Assembly (NCBI GenBank): GCA_938040055.1
Contig: CALHWY010000014.1
Coordinates: 1-15,466, forward strand
Reading direction: 5' to 3'
DNA: 15,466 nucleotides
From: an uncultured Endomicrobiia bacterium
GTDB taxonomy: Bacteria > Elusimicrobiota > Endomicrobiia > Endomicrobiales > Endomicrobiaceae
Shown here: one piece after another, positions 1 through 7,960 of the stretch
How the letters are laid out: each line of letters begins with the position of its first letter
How positions within the stretch are numbered: position 1 is the stretch's first letter
Translations under genes and position numbers: made by a program
The notes under the pieces: generated by a model
What the model was told of the DNA's origin: nothing
What the model saw: only the letters and a program-made list of their open reading frames with translations
Databases searched by the model: none

Positions 1-52
1 TCGTCCCTATGTTTACGTGCGGCTTGCTCCTGTCAAACTTTTCTTTTGCCAT
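1..52 (-). CDS. tuf: Elongation factor Tu, N-terminal 17 codons (partial)
   Basis: The start codon is the ATG at 52-50. The visible product begins MAKEKFDRSKPHVNIGT, the near-invariant EF-Tu N-terminus that precedes the GHVDHGKTTL P-loop, which lies outside the window. EF-Tu is the GTPase that delivers aminoacyl-tRNA to the ribosomal A site. A strong GGAGG ribosome-binding site sits about 7 bases upstream (near 59-63), and the gene follows the fusA stop by only 37 bases, so it is the next gene of the str-type operon. The gene is truncated by the window edge, not by mutation. Confidence 0.93.
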   Translation of the reverse strand, partial: MAKEKFDRSKPHVNIGT

Positions 53-89
53 TTTATTCCTCCGGTTTTTATCCTTTTATTTTAATCCC

Positions 90-2174
90 TCAAGCCTTCG
101 GCGCAGTTTTTTCCAGTATTTTGTCAGCTATCTGTTTCGGAACTTCTTCATAATGTGAAGGTTCCATGCTGTAGTTTCCCCTGCCCTGCGTTAACGAGCG
201 CAGGGATGTTGAGTAACCGAACATTTCTGCAAGAGGAACATTAACCCTGATATGCTGTACTTTATTTTTGGAATCCATGCTTGAAATTTTTCCGCGCCTT
301 GAATTCAGGTCTCCGATAACGTCTCCCATATATTCCTCGGGAACGACTACTTCCGTCTTCATTATAGGTTCAAGGATTACGGGATTAGCTTTTTTGCACG
401 CTTCTTTAAAAGCCATGGAACCGGCTATCTTAAACGCCATTTCAGAAGAGTCGACTTCATGAAACGAACCGTCAATAAGTTCTACTTTTACATCGACTAC
501 GGGATAGCCCGCCAGAGTGCCCGAAGTCATAGCTTCTTTAATCCCTTTATCAACGGCGGGTATATATTCTCTCGGGATAACTCCTCCGACGATTTTATTT
601 ACGAATTCGTATCCCTTGCCGGGTTCCTGGGGTTCAACGGTAAGAATAACATGTCCGTACTGTCCGCGGCCCCCGGTTTGTCTGACATATTTTGATTCGG
701 CTTCCTGTTTTTTCTTTATAGTTTCCCTGTAAGCGACCTGAGGCCTTCCCACATTCGCCTGAACATTGAACTCTCTTTTCATTCTGTCTACGATAATTTC
801 AAGATGAAGTTCGCCCATGCCGGCGATAATAGTCTGGTTCGTTTCTTCATTTGTTCTGACCCTGAAAGTAGGATCTTCTTCGGCAAGCCTGCTTAAAGCC
901 ACTCCGAGCTTTTCTTCGTCGGCTTTCGATTTAGGCTCAACGGCGACGTCAATAACAGGCTCGGGAAAATCCATGGATTCGAGAATAATAGGTTTTGTTT
1001 CATCGCAGAGAGTGTCGCCCGTGCCGGTGTTTTTGAGTCCCACCGCGGCGGCTATATCGCCCGCCCTGACTTCTTTAACCTCTTCTCTGTTATTGGAATG
1101 CATGCGCACTATGCGTGAAATTCTTTCTTTGCCGTTTTTTACAGAATTATATACATAGGAACCGCTTTCAAGAGTTCCCGAATAGACTCTGAAATACGTA
1201 AGTTTTCCGATATACGGATCCGCCTGTATCTTAAAAGCCAAAGCGCTGAAAGGGGCATTGTCGTCCACCGGTCTTTCGGCCGGCTCGCCGGTATTGGGAT
1301 CCACCCCGTCAAAAGCTTTTCTGTCAAGAGGAGAAGGAAGATAGTCGCAAACTGCGTCCAGCATAGGCTGTACGCCTTTATTTTTGAAAGATGTTCCGCA
1401 AAATACGGGAATCAGCTTTATCTGCAAAGTGGCATTTCTTATGGCTTTTTTTATCTGCTCTACGGTCGACTCTTTGCCTTCCATGAAATTATTCATAACC
1501 TCATCGCTGTAATCCGCGATAAGTTCAATCATGCGGGATCTCATTTCTTCGGCTTTGGCTTTATATTCTTCGGGAATTTCAACCAAATCGAATTTTGCGC
1601 CCAGTTCTTCTCCATGCCATATATACGCTTTCATCTGGACGATATCAACAACTCCCTGAAATGAAGCTTCCGCCCCTATCGGAATTTGCAAAGGAAGAGG
1701 AGTTGCCCCTAATTTTTCCCTGATATCGTCAACAACCATAAAGTAGTCGGCCCCGATCTTATCCATTTTATTTGAGAAGACTATTCTAGGAACATCATAT
1801 TTGTCAGCCTGTCTCCAGACAGTTTCAGACTGCGGCTCAACCCCGTTGCCCGAGTCAAAAACCACTACAGCGCCGTCCAAAACCCTCATGGATCTTTCAA
1901 CTTCGGACGTAAAGTCAACGTGTCCGGGAGTGTCGATAATATTAAACTGCATATCCTGCCATCTGCAGTATGTGGCGGCGGACTGAATGGTTATGCCTCT
2001 TTCTCTTTCCTGTTCCATCCAATCCATAGTCGCCGCGCCTTCGTGGACTTCTCCTATTTTGTGCGTTCTTCCTGTGTAGTAAAGAATTCTTTCTGTGGTC
2101 GTTGTTTTTCCAGCGTCTATATGCGCTGCAATTCCAAAATTTCTGATCTTATGTAACGGAAATTCTCTAGCCAT
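90..2174 (-). CDS. fusA: Elongation factor G
   Basis: This is the translocation GTPase that moves tRNA and mRNA through the ribosome and, with RRF, recycles it. The product is 694 residues, the usual bacterial length. The GTPase motifs are in order: P-loop AHIDAGKTT at about 17-25, switch I RGITIQSAAT at about 59-68, switch II DTPGHVDF at 81-88 with the catalytic His85, and NKMD at 135-138. The C-terminal domain IV is recognisable from GGRGQYGHV and GSFHEVDSSEMAFK. After the G3 region it reads FDSGNGVEPQSE, and the G4 element is FSNKMDK rather than the common FVNKMDR; these look like lineage variation. The ATG at 2174 gives the canonical MAREFPLHKIRNFGI start but has only a weak AAAGG site. 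It lies 131 bases after rpsG, a gap with no clear promoter or terminator, and is presumably co-transcribed with it. Confidence 0.98.
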   Translation of the reverse strand: MAREFPLHKIRNFGIAAHIDAGKTTTTERILYYTGRTHKIGEVHEGAATMDWMEQERERGITIQSAATYCRWQDMQFNIIDTPGHVDFTSEVERSMRVLDGAVVVFDSGNGVEPQSETVWRQADKYDVPRIVFSNKMDKIGADYFMVVDDIREKLGATPLPLQIPIGAEASFQGVVDIVQMKAYIWHGEELGAKFDLVEIPEEYKAKAEEMRSRMIELIADYSDEVMNNFMEGKESTVEQIKKAIRNATLQIKLIPVFCGTSFKNKGVQPMLDAVCDYLPSPLDRKAFDGVDPNTGEPAERPVDDNAPFSALAFKIQADPYIGKLTYFRVYSGTLESGSYVYNSVKNGKERISRIVRMHSNNREEVKEVRAGDIAAAVGLKNTGTGDTLCDETKPIILESMDFPEPVIDVAVEPKSKADEEKLGVALSRLAEEDPTFRVRTNEETNQTIIAGMGELHLEIIVDRMKREFNVQANVGRPQVAYRETIKKKQEAESKYVRQTGGRGQYGHVILTVEPQEPGKGYEFVNKIVGGVIPREYIPAVDKGIKEAMTSGTLAGYPVVDVKVELIDGSFHEVDSSEMAFKIAGSMAFKEACKKANPVILEPIMKTEVVVPEEYMGDVIGDLNSRRGKISSMDSKNKVQHIRVNVPLAEMFGYSTSLRSLTQGRGNYSMEPSHYEEVPKQIADKILEKTAPKA

Positions 2175-2305
2175 TGTTTAAACCTTTTAAATTATTTTTT
2201 TATTCCGAATTTCTATATTCGCTTCTTAATCTTTCCCGGCAATTCCAGAAAGAATTTAGATTAAAAACAAGCTTCCTTTTCTATTGCCGACGCCCAAAAA
2301 ACATT

Positions 2306-2785
2306 TTACCATCTGTAATGGGCAAAAGCTTTATTGGCTTCCGCCATTCTGTGCGTATCCTCTCTTTTTTTCATCGCGGCTCCTTCTTTTTTGCTGCCGT
2401 CAATGATTTCCTGGGCAAGCTTTTCGCACATAGGCTTTCCTGTCTTGCTTCTTGAAATTTCTATCAGCCAGTTAAACGCAAGAGTTGTAGATCTGACAGC
2501 GGGAACTTCCATGGGAACCTGATACGTCGCCCCTCCTACTCTGCGCGGCCTTACTTCAAGGAGAGGACGGATATTTTCGATTGCCCTGTTGAACACGGCG
2601 ACCGGATCTTCGCCCGTTTTTTCCTGTATTATATCAAAAGAATCGTATATTATTGATTCCGCTATGCTTTTTTTTCCTTCAAAGTTAAGTTTGTTGATAA
2701 ATCTTGCTATCAGAACGGAGCCGTATTTCGAATCTCCGTTAGGCAAGCCTCTTTTTTCTCTTGGTTTTAACGCTTTGCGTGGCAT
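2306..2785 (-). CDS. rpsG: 30S ribosomal protein S7
   Basis: This 159-residue product is full-length S7 (most bacterial S7 are 155-180 residues). S7 is a primary 16S rRNA binder that nucleates assembly of the 30S head and contacts the E-site tRNA. Diagnostic segments are the basic N-terminal MPRKALKPREKRG, the EVRPRRVGGATYQVP loop (the rRNA-binding beta hairpin region), and the C-terminal KREDTHRMAEANKAFAHYRW. The start at 2785 is preceded by AGAGGT at a good spacing and lies 23 bases after the rpsL stop, so the two genes form the usual S12-S7 pair. In E. coli S7 represses translation of the str operon through the rpsL-rpsG spacer; this 23-base spacer is too short to hold that structure. Confidence 0.98.
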   Translation of the reverse strand: MPRKALKPREKRGLPNGDSKYGSVLIARFINKLNFEGKKSIAESIIYDSFDIIQEKTGEDPVAVFNRAIENIRPLLEVRPRRVGGATYQVPMEVPAVRSTTLAFNWLIEISRSKTGKPMCEKLAQEIIDGSKKEGAAMKKREDTHRMAEANKAFAHYRW

Positions 2786-2808
2786 TTTCTACCTCTTTTT
2801 CCTATTGT

Positions 2809-3195
2809 TTATTTTGCGGCTGCTGCTTTAGCTTTTTTTGCGCCGTATTTGCTTCTCGACTGTTTGCGCCCGTCAACTCCGGTCGCGTCAAGAGTGCCCC
2901 TGACTATATGATAACGCACGCCCGGCAAATCCTTCACACGGCCGCCGCGGATAAGAACAAGCGAATGTTCCTGGAGATTATGTCCGACTCCCGGAATATA
3001 CGAAGAAACTTCATATTGCGAAGTAAGCCTTACTCTGGCGACTTTTCTCAAAGCGGAGTTAGGCTTTTTGGGCGTCGTAGTATAAACTCTCGTGCATACA
3101 CCTCTTCTCTGGGGGCAGTTTTTTAATGCAGGAGATTTCGTTTTTCTGATAACGTCTTTTCTTCCGTGTGCAATCAACTGGTTAATCGTTGGCAT
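2809..3195 (-). CDS. rpsL: 30S ribosomal protein S12
   Basis: S12 sits at the decoding centre and controls tRNA selection fidelity. The product is 128 residues, full length, beginning MPTINQLIAHGRK. The decoding loops are intact: TTTPKKPNSALRK contains the lysine equivalent to E. coli K42/K43, and GRVKDLPGVRYH contains the K87/K88-equivalent lysine and the aspartate that RimO can methylthiolate. By these residues the target is the streptomycin-sensitive type (inference from known resistance sites). The C-terminus has a short alanine/lysine tail. The start at 3195 follows a GAGGA site and lies 22 bases after the rpoC stop, so the gene belongs to the same transcription unit as rpoBC. Confidence 0.98.
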   Translation of the reverse strand: MPTINQLIAHGRKDVIRKTKSPALKNCPQRRGVCTRVYTTTPKKPNSALRKVARVRLTSQYEVSSYIPGVGHNLQEHSLVLIRGGRVKDLPGVRYHIVRGTLDATGVDGRKQSRSKYGAKKAKAAAAK

Positions 3196-3217
3196 TGTTT
3201 TTGTTCCTCTAATAAAT

Positions 3218-6200
3218 TTATTTATCTTTACCCGTAACTATCGGCTTAAGGCCGGTTCCCGCGGGTATCAAATGCCCTATAGACACATTTTCTTTCAATC
3301 CTCTCAGACTGTCAATCTGGCCGGATACGGCAGCTTCGGTCAGAATTCTGGTGGTTTCCTGAAAGGACGCAGCAGAAATAAATGAGTCTGAAGACAATGA
3401 CGCTTTTGTTATGCCTAAAAGAATAGGCTGCGCAACCGGCGCTTTTCCGCCTTTCGACTTCACTTCCCTTCTATCCATCTCATATTTATATCTTGAAACG
3501 ATTTCACCGTTAAGGAATCTGCTGTCCCCGGAATCCGTTATTCTTACATTGGACAACATCTGTCTTACGATGATTTCGATATGTTTATCGTTTATCGTAA
3601 CGCCTTGCAGCCTGTAAACCTGCTGAATCTCATTGACGAGATATTCCTGCACTTCTTTCGGGCCTTTGACTTTAAGAATATCGTGAGGATTTACGGCTCC
3701 GTCCGAAAGAGCCTCGCCTTCTCTCACCCTGTCTCCTTCATAAACGACAAGATGCCTTCCGGCCGGGACAAGATAATCCTTTTTCATTTTAGTCTCGGGA
3801 TTTTCAACTTCGACTTTCACGCTGCCTTTTGCGGTGGGCCCGCCCAGATGAACTGTCCCGTCAATCTCCGAAACTACGGCGGAGTTTCTGGGCTTGCGGC
3901 CTTCAAATAATTCGGCGACTCTCGGCAAACCTCCGGTAATATCCCTTGACTTTGAAACTTCCTGAGGTATTTTAGCGAGAATATCGCCGACTTTTATCTT
4001 ATCGCCGTCATGGGCGACAAGAGTGGTTTCGGCCGGAAGCGGATATTCCGCAACGGTTTTGCCGTCTTTTTTTATAACTATTCTCGGACTTTTTCTGTCC
4101 GAAGGATGCTCTATGATGACTCTTTCGATCTGCCCGGTAATTTTCGATTTTTCTTTTTGCAAAGTGACGCCGTCTTTCACGTCTATAAACTGAACGGTGC
4201 CGTCAAACTCGGAAATGATCGGTTTAGAGTGGGGATCCCATTTCGCTATAAGAACATGTTTTTTCATTCCGGTGGAAGGATCCGTTTTTATCTCGACTTT
4301 CTGCCCGTCCTGAATTTTGATGACGGCTCCGTAAGGAATTTGGTAAACCTGTCTGCGGTGCACGGGAAATTCCGTATACGCAAGTTCGGTGTTTCTGCTC
4401 AAAACTATAGTTTCGCCGTCTCTGTTTTTTATCGTTTTCAAATTATAATAATCCGCGGTTCCGTTATTTTCCGCATATATTTCGGAGCGCTGGACAACAC
4501 GGCTTGCGGCTCCTCCTATGTGGAACGTGCGGAGCGTAAGCTGGGTGCCCGGTTCGCCGATCGACTGCGCCGCGATAATGCCTACGGCTTCGCCTACTTC
4601 AACCATTTTTCCGGTCGCGGGGTTTACTCCGTAGCATTTCGCGCAAACGCCGCGTTCCGACTCGCAGGTCAAAACGCTTCTGATGCCTATTTTGTCAATG
4701 CCGGCCTCAACAAGCTTTTGCGCTTTTTCCGGAGTAATGAGCTCGCCTCTTTTAACGATAAGTTCGTCATGAACGATATCCACGACATTGTCGAGAGCAA
4801 TCCTTCCGACTACGCGCTCGTCTATTTTTTCAACGACTTCGTCTCCGCTCTGGAGAGTGCCGATAAATACCCCGTTTACGGTCTTGCAGTCCGCCTCTCT
4901 GACAACGACATCATGAGCCACGTCTACAAGCCTTCTCGTAAGATATCCGGCGTCCGCCGTCTTGAGAGCGGTGTCCGCCAAACCTTTACGGCCTCCGTGG
5001 GTGGAAATAAAGTATTCAAGAACCGTCAGTCCTTCCCTGAAATTTGAAATAATGGGCGTTTCTATGATTTCGCCGACTCCGCCCGTAAGTTTTTTCTGGG
5101 GCTTTGCCATAAGTCCGCGCATTCCGGCCAGCTGTCTTACCTGCTGTCTTGAACCTCTCGCTCCGGAATCCGCCATCATAAATATTGAATTAAACCTGTT
5201 TTGTCCTTTTTGAAGAGGCTCGCTCTCTTCTTTTCTCATTTCGTCAAACATTATATCCGCAACTTCATCCGTCACTCTTGTCCAGATGTCAATGATTTTA
5301 TTATAACGTTCGGATTCCGTTATAAGTCCGAGCTTAGCCTGTTTTTCTATTTCTTTAATGCTGGCTTTAGCTCCTTTGACCATCTTTTCTTTTTTCGGAG
5401 GAATTTTCATTTCGTCTATGGAAATCGATACTCCAGCCAGAGTCGCGTATTTGTAACCCATTTTCTTTATTTCATCCAAAAGAACGACCGTTCTGTATTG
5501 CCCGAGCTCTTTATAACATCTGTCAACAAGCGCACCGAGCTCTTTTTTCGTCATGCTTTTGTTCTGGTATCCCAAAGCATAAGAACCGTCTTCGTTTTTG
5601 GGAAGATTTTCATTAAAAATCACCCTGCCGACGGTAGTATAATTCATCACTTCTTTTCCGTCTTCATCTTTATAGTTTTTCCATTTTGCCGAGTCGGGTT
5701 GTTCCGCGTCTTTAAGTTTTTCATCTCTTATATTGGTCAGCCCGACGACTTTGATTTTGGCGTGTATATCAACTTTTTTCGTCTGGTATGCGCTTATAAC
5801 TTCGTCGACCGAGGAAAATATTTTACCCTCTCCCTGAACTCCGGGCTTTTCTTTAGTTAAAAAACAGCTTCCAAGAACCATATCCTGGGAAGGCACCGCA
5901 ATAGGTTTGCCCGACGCAGGAGAAAGGATATTTCTTGTAGCCATCATAAGAACTTTCGCTTCAAGCTGCGCTTCCACCGATATAGGAAGATGAACGGCCA
6001 TCTGGTCTCCGTCAAAGTCCGCATTGAAAGCGGCGCAGGTTAAAGGATGCAGCTGTATCGATTTTCCTTCCACCAAAACAGGTTCAAAAGCCTGAATGCC
6101 GAGTCTGTGAAGCGTAGGTGCCCTGTTGAGAAGAACAGGATGGTTCTTTGTAACTTTTTCCAGTATGTTCCATACTTTGGCGTCGCCTCTTTCAAGCATT

Positions 6201-7960
6201 CTTCTCGCCGATTTAAGCGTTGCATTTTCCTGTTTAATCAATTCTTTTATAATAAAAGGCTTGAAGAGCTCCAAAGCCATTTCTTTGGGAAGACCGCACT
6301 GGTGGAGTTTCAGGTTAGGCCCCACCACGATAACGCTTCTTCCCGAATAATCCACTCTTTTTCCAAGAAGATTCTGTCTGAAACGCCCCTGTTTGCCTTT
6401 CAGTGTGTCCGAAAGAGATTTCAGCGGACGGTTTCCGGCTCCTGTAACCGGTCTGGTTCTGGAGTCATTGTCTATAAGAGCGTCAACGGCTTCCTGCAAA
6501 AGCCTCTTTTCATTATTTATCATAACAGCCGGAGCTTTTAACTGCTCTATATGGCGAAGCCTGTTATTCCTGTTGATAATTCTTCTGTACAAATCGTTAA
6601 GATCGGAAGTCGCGAATCTTCCTCCGTCCAAAGCCACAAGAGGCCTCAAATCGGGCGGAATAACCGGAAGAGTGGTAAGGATCATCCATTCGGGCCTGGT
6701 TTCGGAATTTAAAAAACCTTCCACGACTCTGAGCTTCCTGATCAGTCTTGCTCTTTCCGCGTCGGATTTTGTCTTTTTTATTTCGGCGTGAATGTTTTTA
6801 GCCTCTTCTTCCAGATTAATCTCTTCAAGCAGCTTTCTTACTGCCGCCGCGCCTATATCTACTTTAAGATTGTCGCCAAAACCGTTGTGAATATTTTTAA
6901 TATCGCTTTCTTCAAGCAAAACAAAATTCTCGGGTTTGGCAAAGTTTCTCATAAACGGAATGTCGTTTCTTGAAATTTCGATTCTGAGATGCCCCTCGTA
7001 TTTTTTGAGCATTTCGGGATTTTTTCTAAGCTCATTGAACTTTGTGTCTTTTTCTATGTCAAAAAATTCTATTCTTATTTTTTTATCGGGTTCGGAAATC
7101 GAAACGGTTTCGCCTTTCTCAAAATTATCCGACAAAATCTTTTTTATCTCGCCGCGCTGCGAAGAGTCAAGATCGCCGTAAAAATATACGCAATGGGATT
7201 TGAAATAGCATTTATAATAAGTGTCGCCTTTTTCTATATTAGCCGCTATTTTTTTAGCAGCTTCATCCGCCGACATTCCGAAATGATCCGACTGATGCTT
7301 TACCAGAGATTTGAGCTGCTTCAAAGCTTTATTCTGCCCTTCTTCCAGCACCACTTCTTCTGAAACTATACCGTCAAAAATATTTTTAAACTCTTCTTTT
7401 ACAACCGGGCTGCTGATGCCGTATTTAAAAAGATCGAATTCTTCTTCCTTTAACAGCATTCCCTTTTCAACGAAAGAACACACTTCAGCACGGTCTTTAA
7501 GATTGTCGGTTACCACATATTTGGTATAATAAATGACTTTTTCCAGATCGGAAATCTTCATGTTCAAAAGAATGCCGATTCTTGACGGAGGCTTTCTCAA
7601 AAACCACAAATGGGCCACCGGCACGGCCAAATCGATATGGCCGAAGCGTTCTCTTCTTACTTTCGATTCCGTGACTTCAACTCCGCATCTGTCGCAAACC
7701 GTGCCTTTATGCTTTATGTATTTGTATTTTCCGCAATGGCATTCCCAGTCTTTCGTAGGCCCGAAAATTCTGTCGCAAAACAATCCGTCTCTCTCGGGTT
7801 TAAAAGTTCTGTAGTTAATGGTTTCGGGCTTTTTAACCTCTCCGAAAGACCATGCTTTTATCTGATCCGGACTAGCGACGGTAACCTTAACCGCATCAAA
7901 ATTCGAATAGTTAAGATTTCCAGCTTTTTTCTTTTGGTTTTGAAAATTTATTTTAGTCAT
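3218..7960 (-). CDS. rpoC: RNA polymerase subunit beta' with large clamp insertion
   Basis: This is the catalytic beta' subunit of RNA polymerase. The clamp zinc site uses Cys74, 76, 89 and 92 (CHCGKYK...CDRCG). The Mg-binding loop NADFDGD is at 646-652. The second zinc site is present (VVVREADC, and CESERGVCAKCYG), as are the bridge helix/trigger loop segment GGRKGLADTALKTADAGYLTRR and the C-terminal GITKASLSSDSFISAASFQETT. At 1580 residues it is longer than E. coli beta' (1407). NADFDGD lies 188 residues further in than in E. coli (458-464), and the extra material falls at about 165-365, in the N-terminal clamp. An SI3-type insert follows the trigger-loop segment. A small ~7-residue insert (KPQKKLTGGVGE) precedes IIETP. 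The ATG overlaps the rpoB stop (ATGA), which implies translational coupling. Confidence 0.99.
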   Translation of the reverse strand: MTKINFQNQKKKAGNLNYSNFDAVKVTVASPDQIKAWSFGEVKKPETINYRTFKPERDGLFCDRIFGPTKDWECHCGKYKYIKHKGTVCDRCGVEVTESKVRRERFGHIDLAVPVAHLWFLRKPPSRIGILLNMKISDLEKVIYYTKYVVTDNLKDRAEVCSFVEKGMLLKEEEFDLFKYGISSPVVKEEFKNIFDGIVSEEVVLEEGQNKALKQLKSLVKHQSDHFGMSADEAAKKIAANIEKGDTYYKCYFKSHCVYFYGDLDSSQRGEIKKILSDNFEKGETVSISEPDKKIRIEFFDIEKDTKFNELRKNPEMLKKYEGHLRIEISRNDIPFMRNFAKPENFVLLEESDIKNIHNGFGDNLKVDIGAAAVRKLLEEINLEEEAKNIHAEIKKTKSDAERARLIRKLRVVEGFLNSETRPEWMILTTLPVIPPDLRPLVALDGGRFATSDLNDLYRRIINRNNRLRHIEQLKAPAVMINNEKRLLQEAVDALIDNDSRTRPVTGAGNRPLKSLSDTLKGKQGRFRQNLLGKRVDYSGRSVIVVGPNLKLHQCGLPKEMALELFKPFIIKELIKQENATLKSARRMLERGDAKVWNILEKVTKNHPVLLNRAPTLHRLGIQAFEPVLVEGKSIQLHPLTCAAFNADFDGDQMAVHLPISVEAQLEAKVLMMATRNILSPASGKPIAVPSQDMVLGSCFLTKEKPGVQGEGKIFSSVDEVISAYQTKKVDIHAKIKVVGLTNIRDEKLKDAEQPDSAKWKNYKDEDGKEVMNYTTVGRVIFNENLPKNEDGSYALGYQNKSMTKKELGALVDRCYKELGQYRTVVLLDEIKKMGYKYATLAGVSISIDEMKIPPKKEKMVKGAKASIKEIEKQAKLGLITESERYNKIIDIWTRVTDEVADIMFDEMRKEESEPLQKGQNRFNSIFMMADSGARGSRQQVRQLAGMRGLMAKPQKKLTGGVGEIIETPIISNFREGLTVLEYFISTHGGRKGLADTALKTADAGYLTRRLVDVAHDVVVREADCKTVNGVFIGTLQSGDEVVEKIDERVVGRIALDNVVDIVHDELIVKRGELITPEKAQKLVEAGIDKIGIRSVLTCESERGVCAKCYGVNPATGKMVEVGEAVGIIAAQSIGEPGTQLTLRTFHIGGAASRVVQRSEIYAENNGTADYYNLKTIKNRDGETIVLSRNTELAYTEFPVHRRQVYQIPYGAVIKIQDGQKVEIKTDPSTGMKKHVLIAKWDPHSKPIISEFDGTVQFIDVKDGVTLQKEKSKITGQIERVIIEHPSDRKSPRIVIKKDGKTVAEYPLPAETTLVAHDGDKIKVGDILAKIPQEVSKSRDITGGLPRVAELFEGRKPRNSAVVSEIDGTVHLGGPTAKGSVKVEVENPETKMKKDYLVPAGRHLVVYEGDRVREGEALSDGAVNPHDILKVKGPKEVQEYLVNEIQQVYRLQGVTINDKHIEIIVRQMLSNVRITDSGDSRFLNGEIVSRYKYEMDRREVKSKGGKAPVAQPILLGITKASLSSDSFISAASFQETTRILTEAAVSGQIDSLRGLKENVSIGHLIPAGTGLKPIVTGKDK

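Noticed and set aside
2237..2289. Inverted repeat CGGCAAT/ATTGCCG in the rpsG-fusA gap as an S7 operator
   Set aside because: Seven-base arms with a 39-base loop are expected by chance in this sequence, and no known operator structure is recognisable.
4010..5047. 345-codon plus-strand open frame inside rpoC
   Set aside because: It is the shadow of the rpoC coding frame; the sense strand encodes unmistakable beta' motifs throughout.
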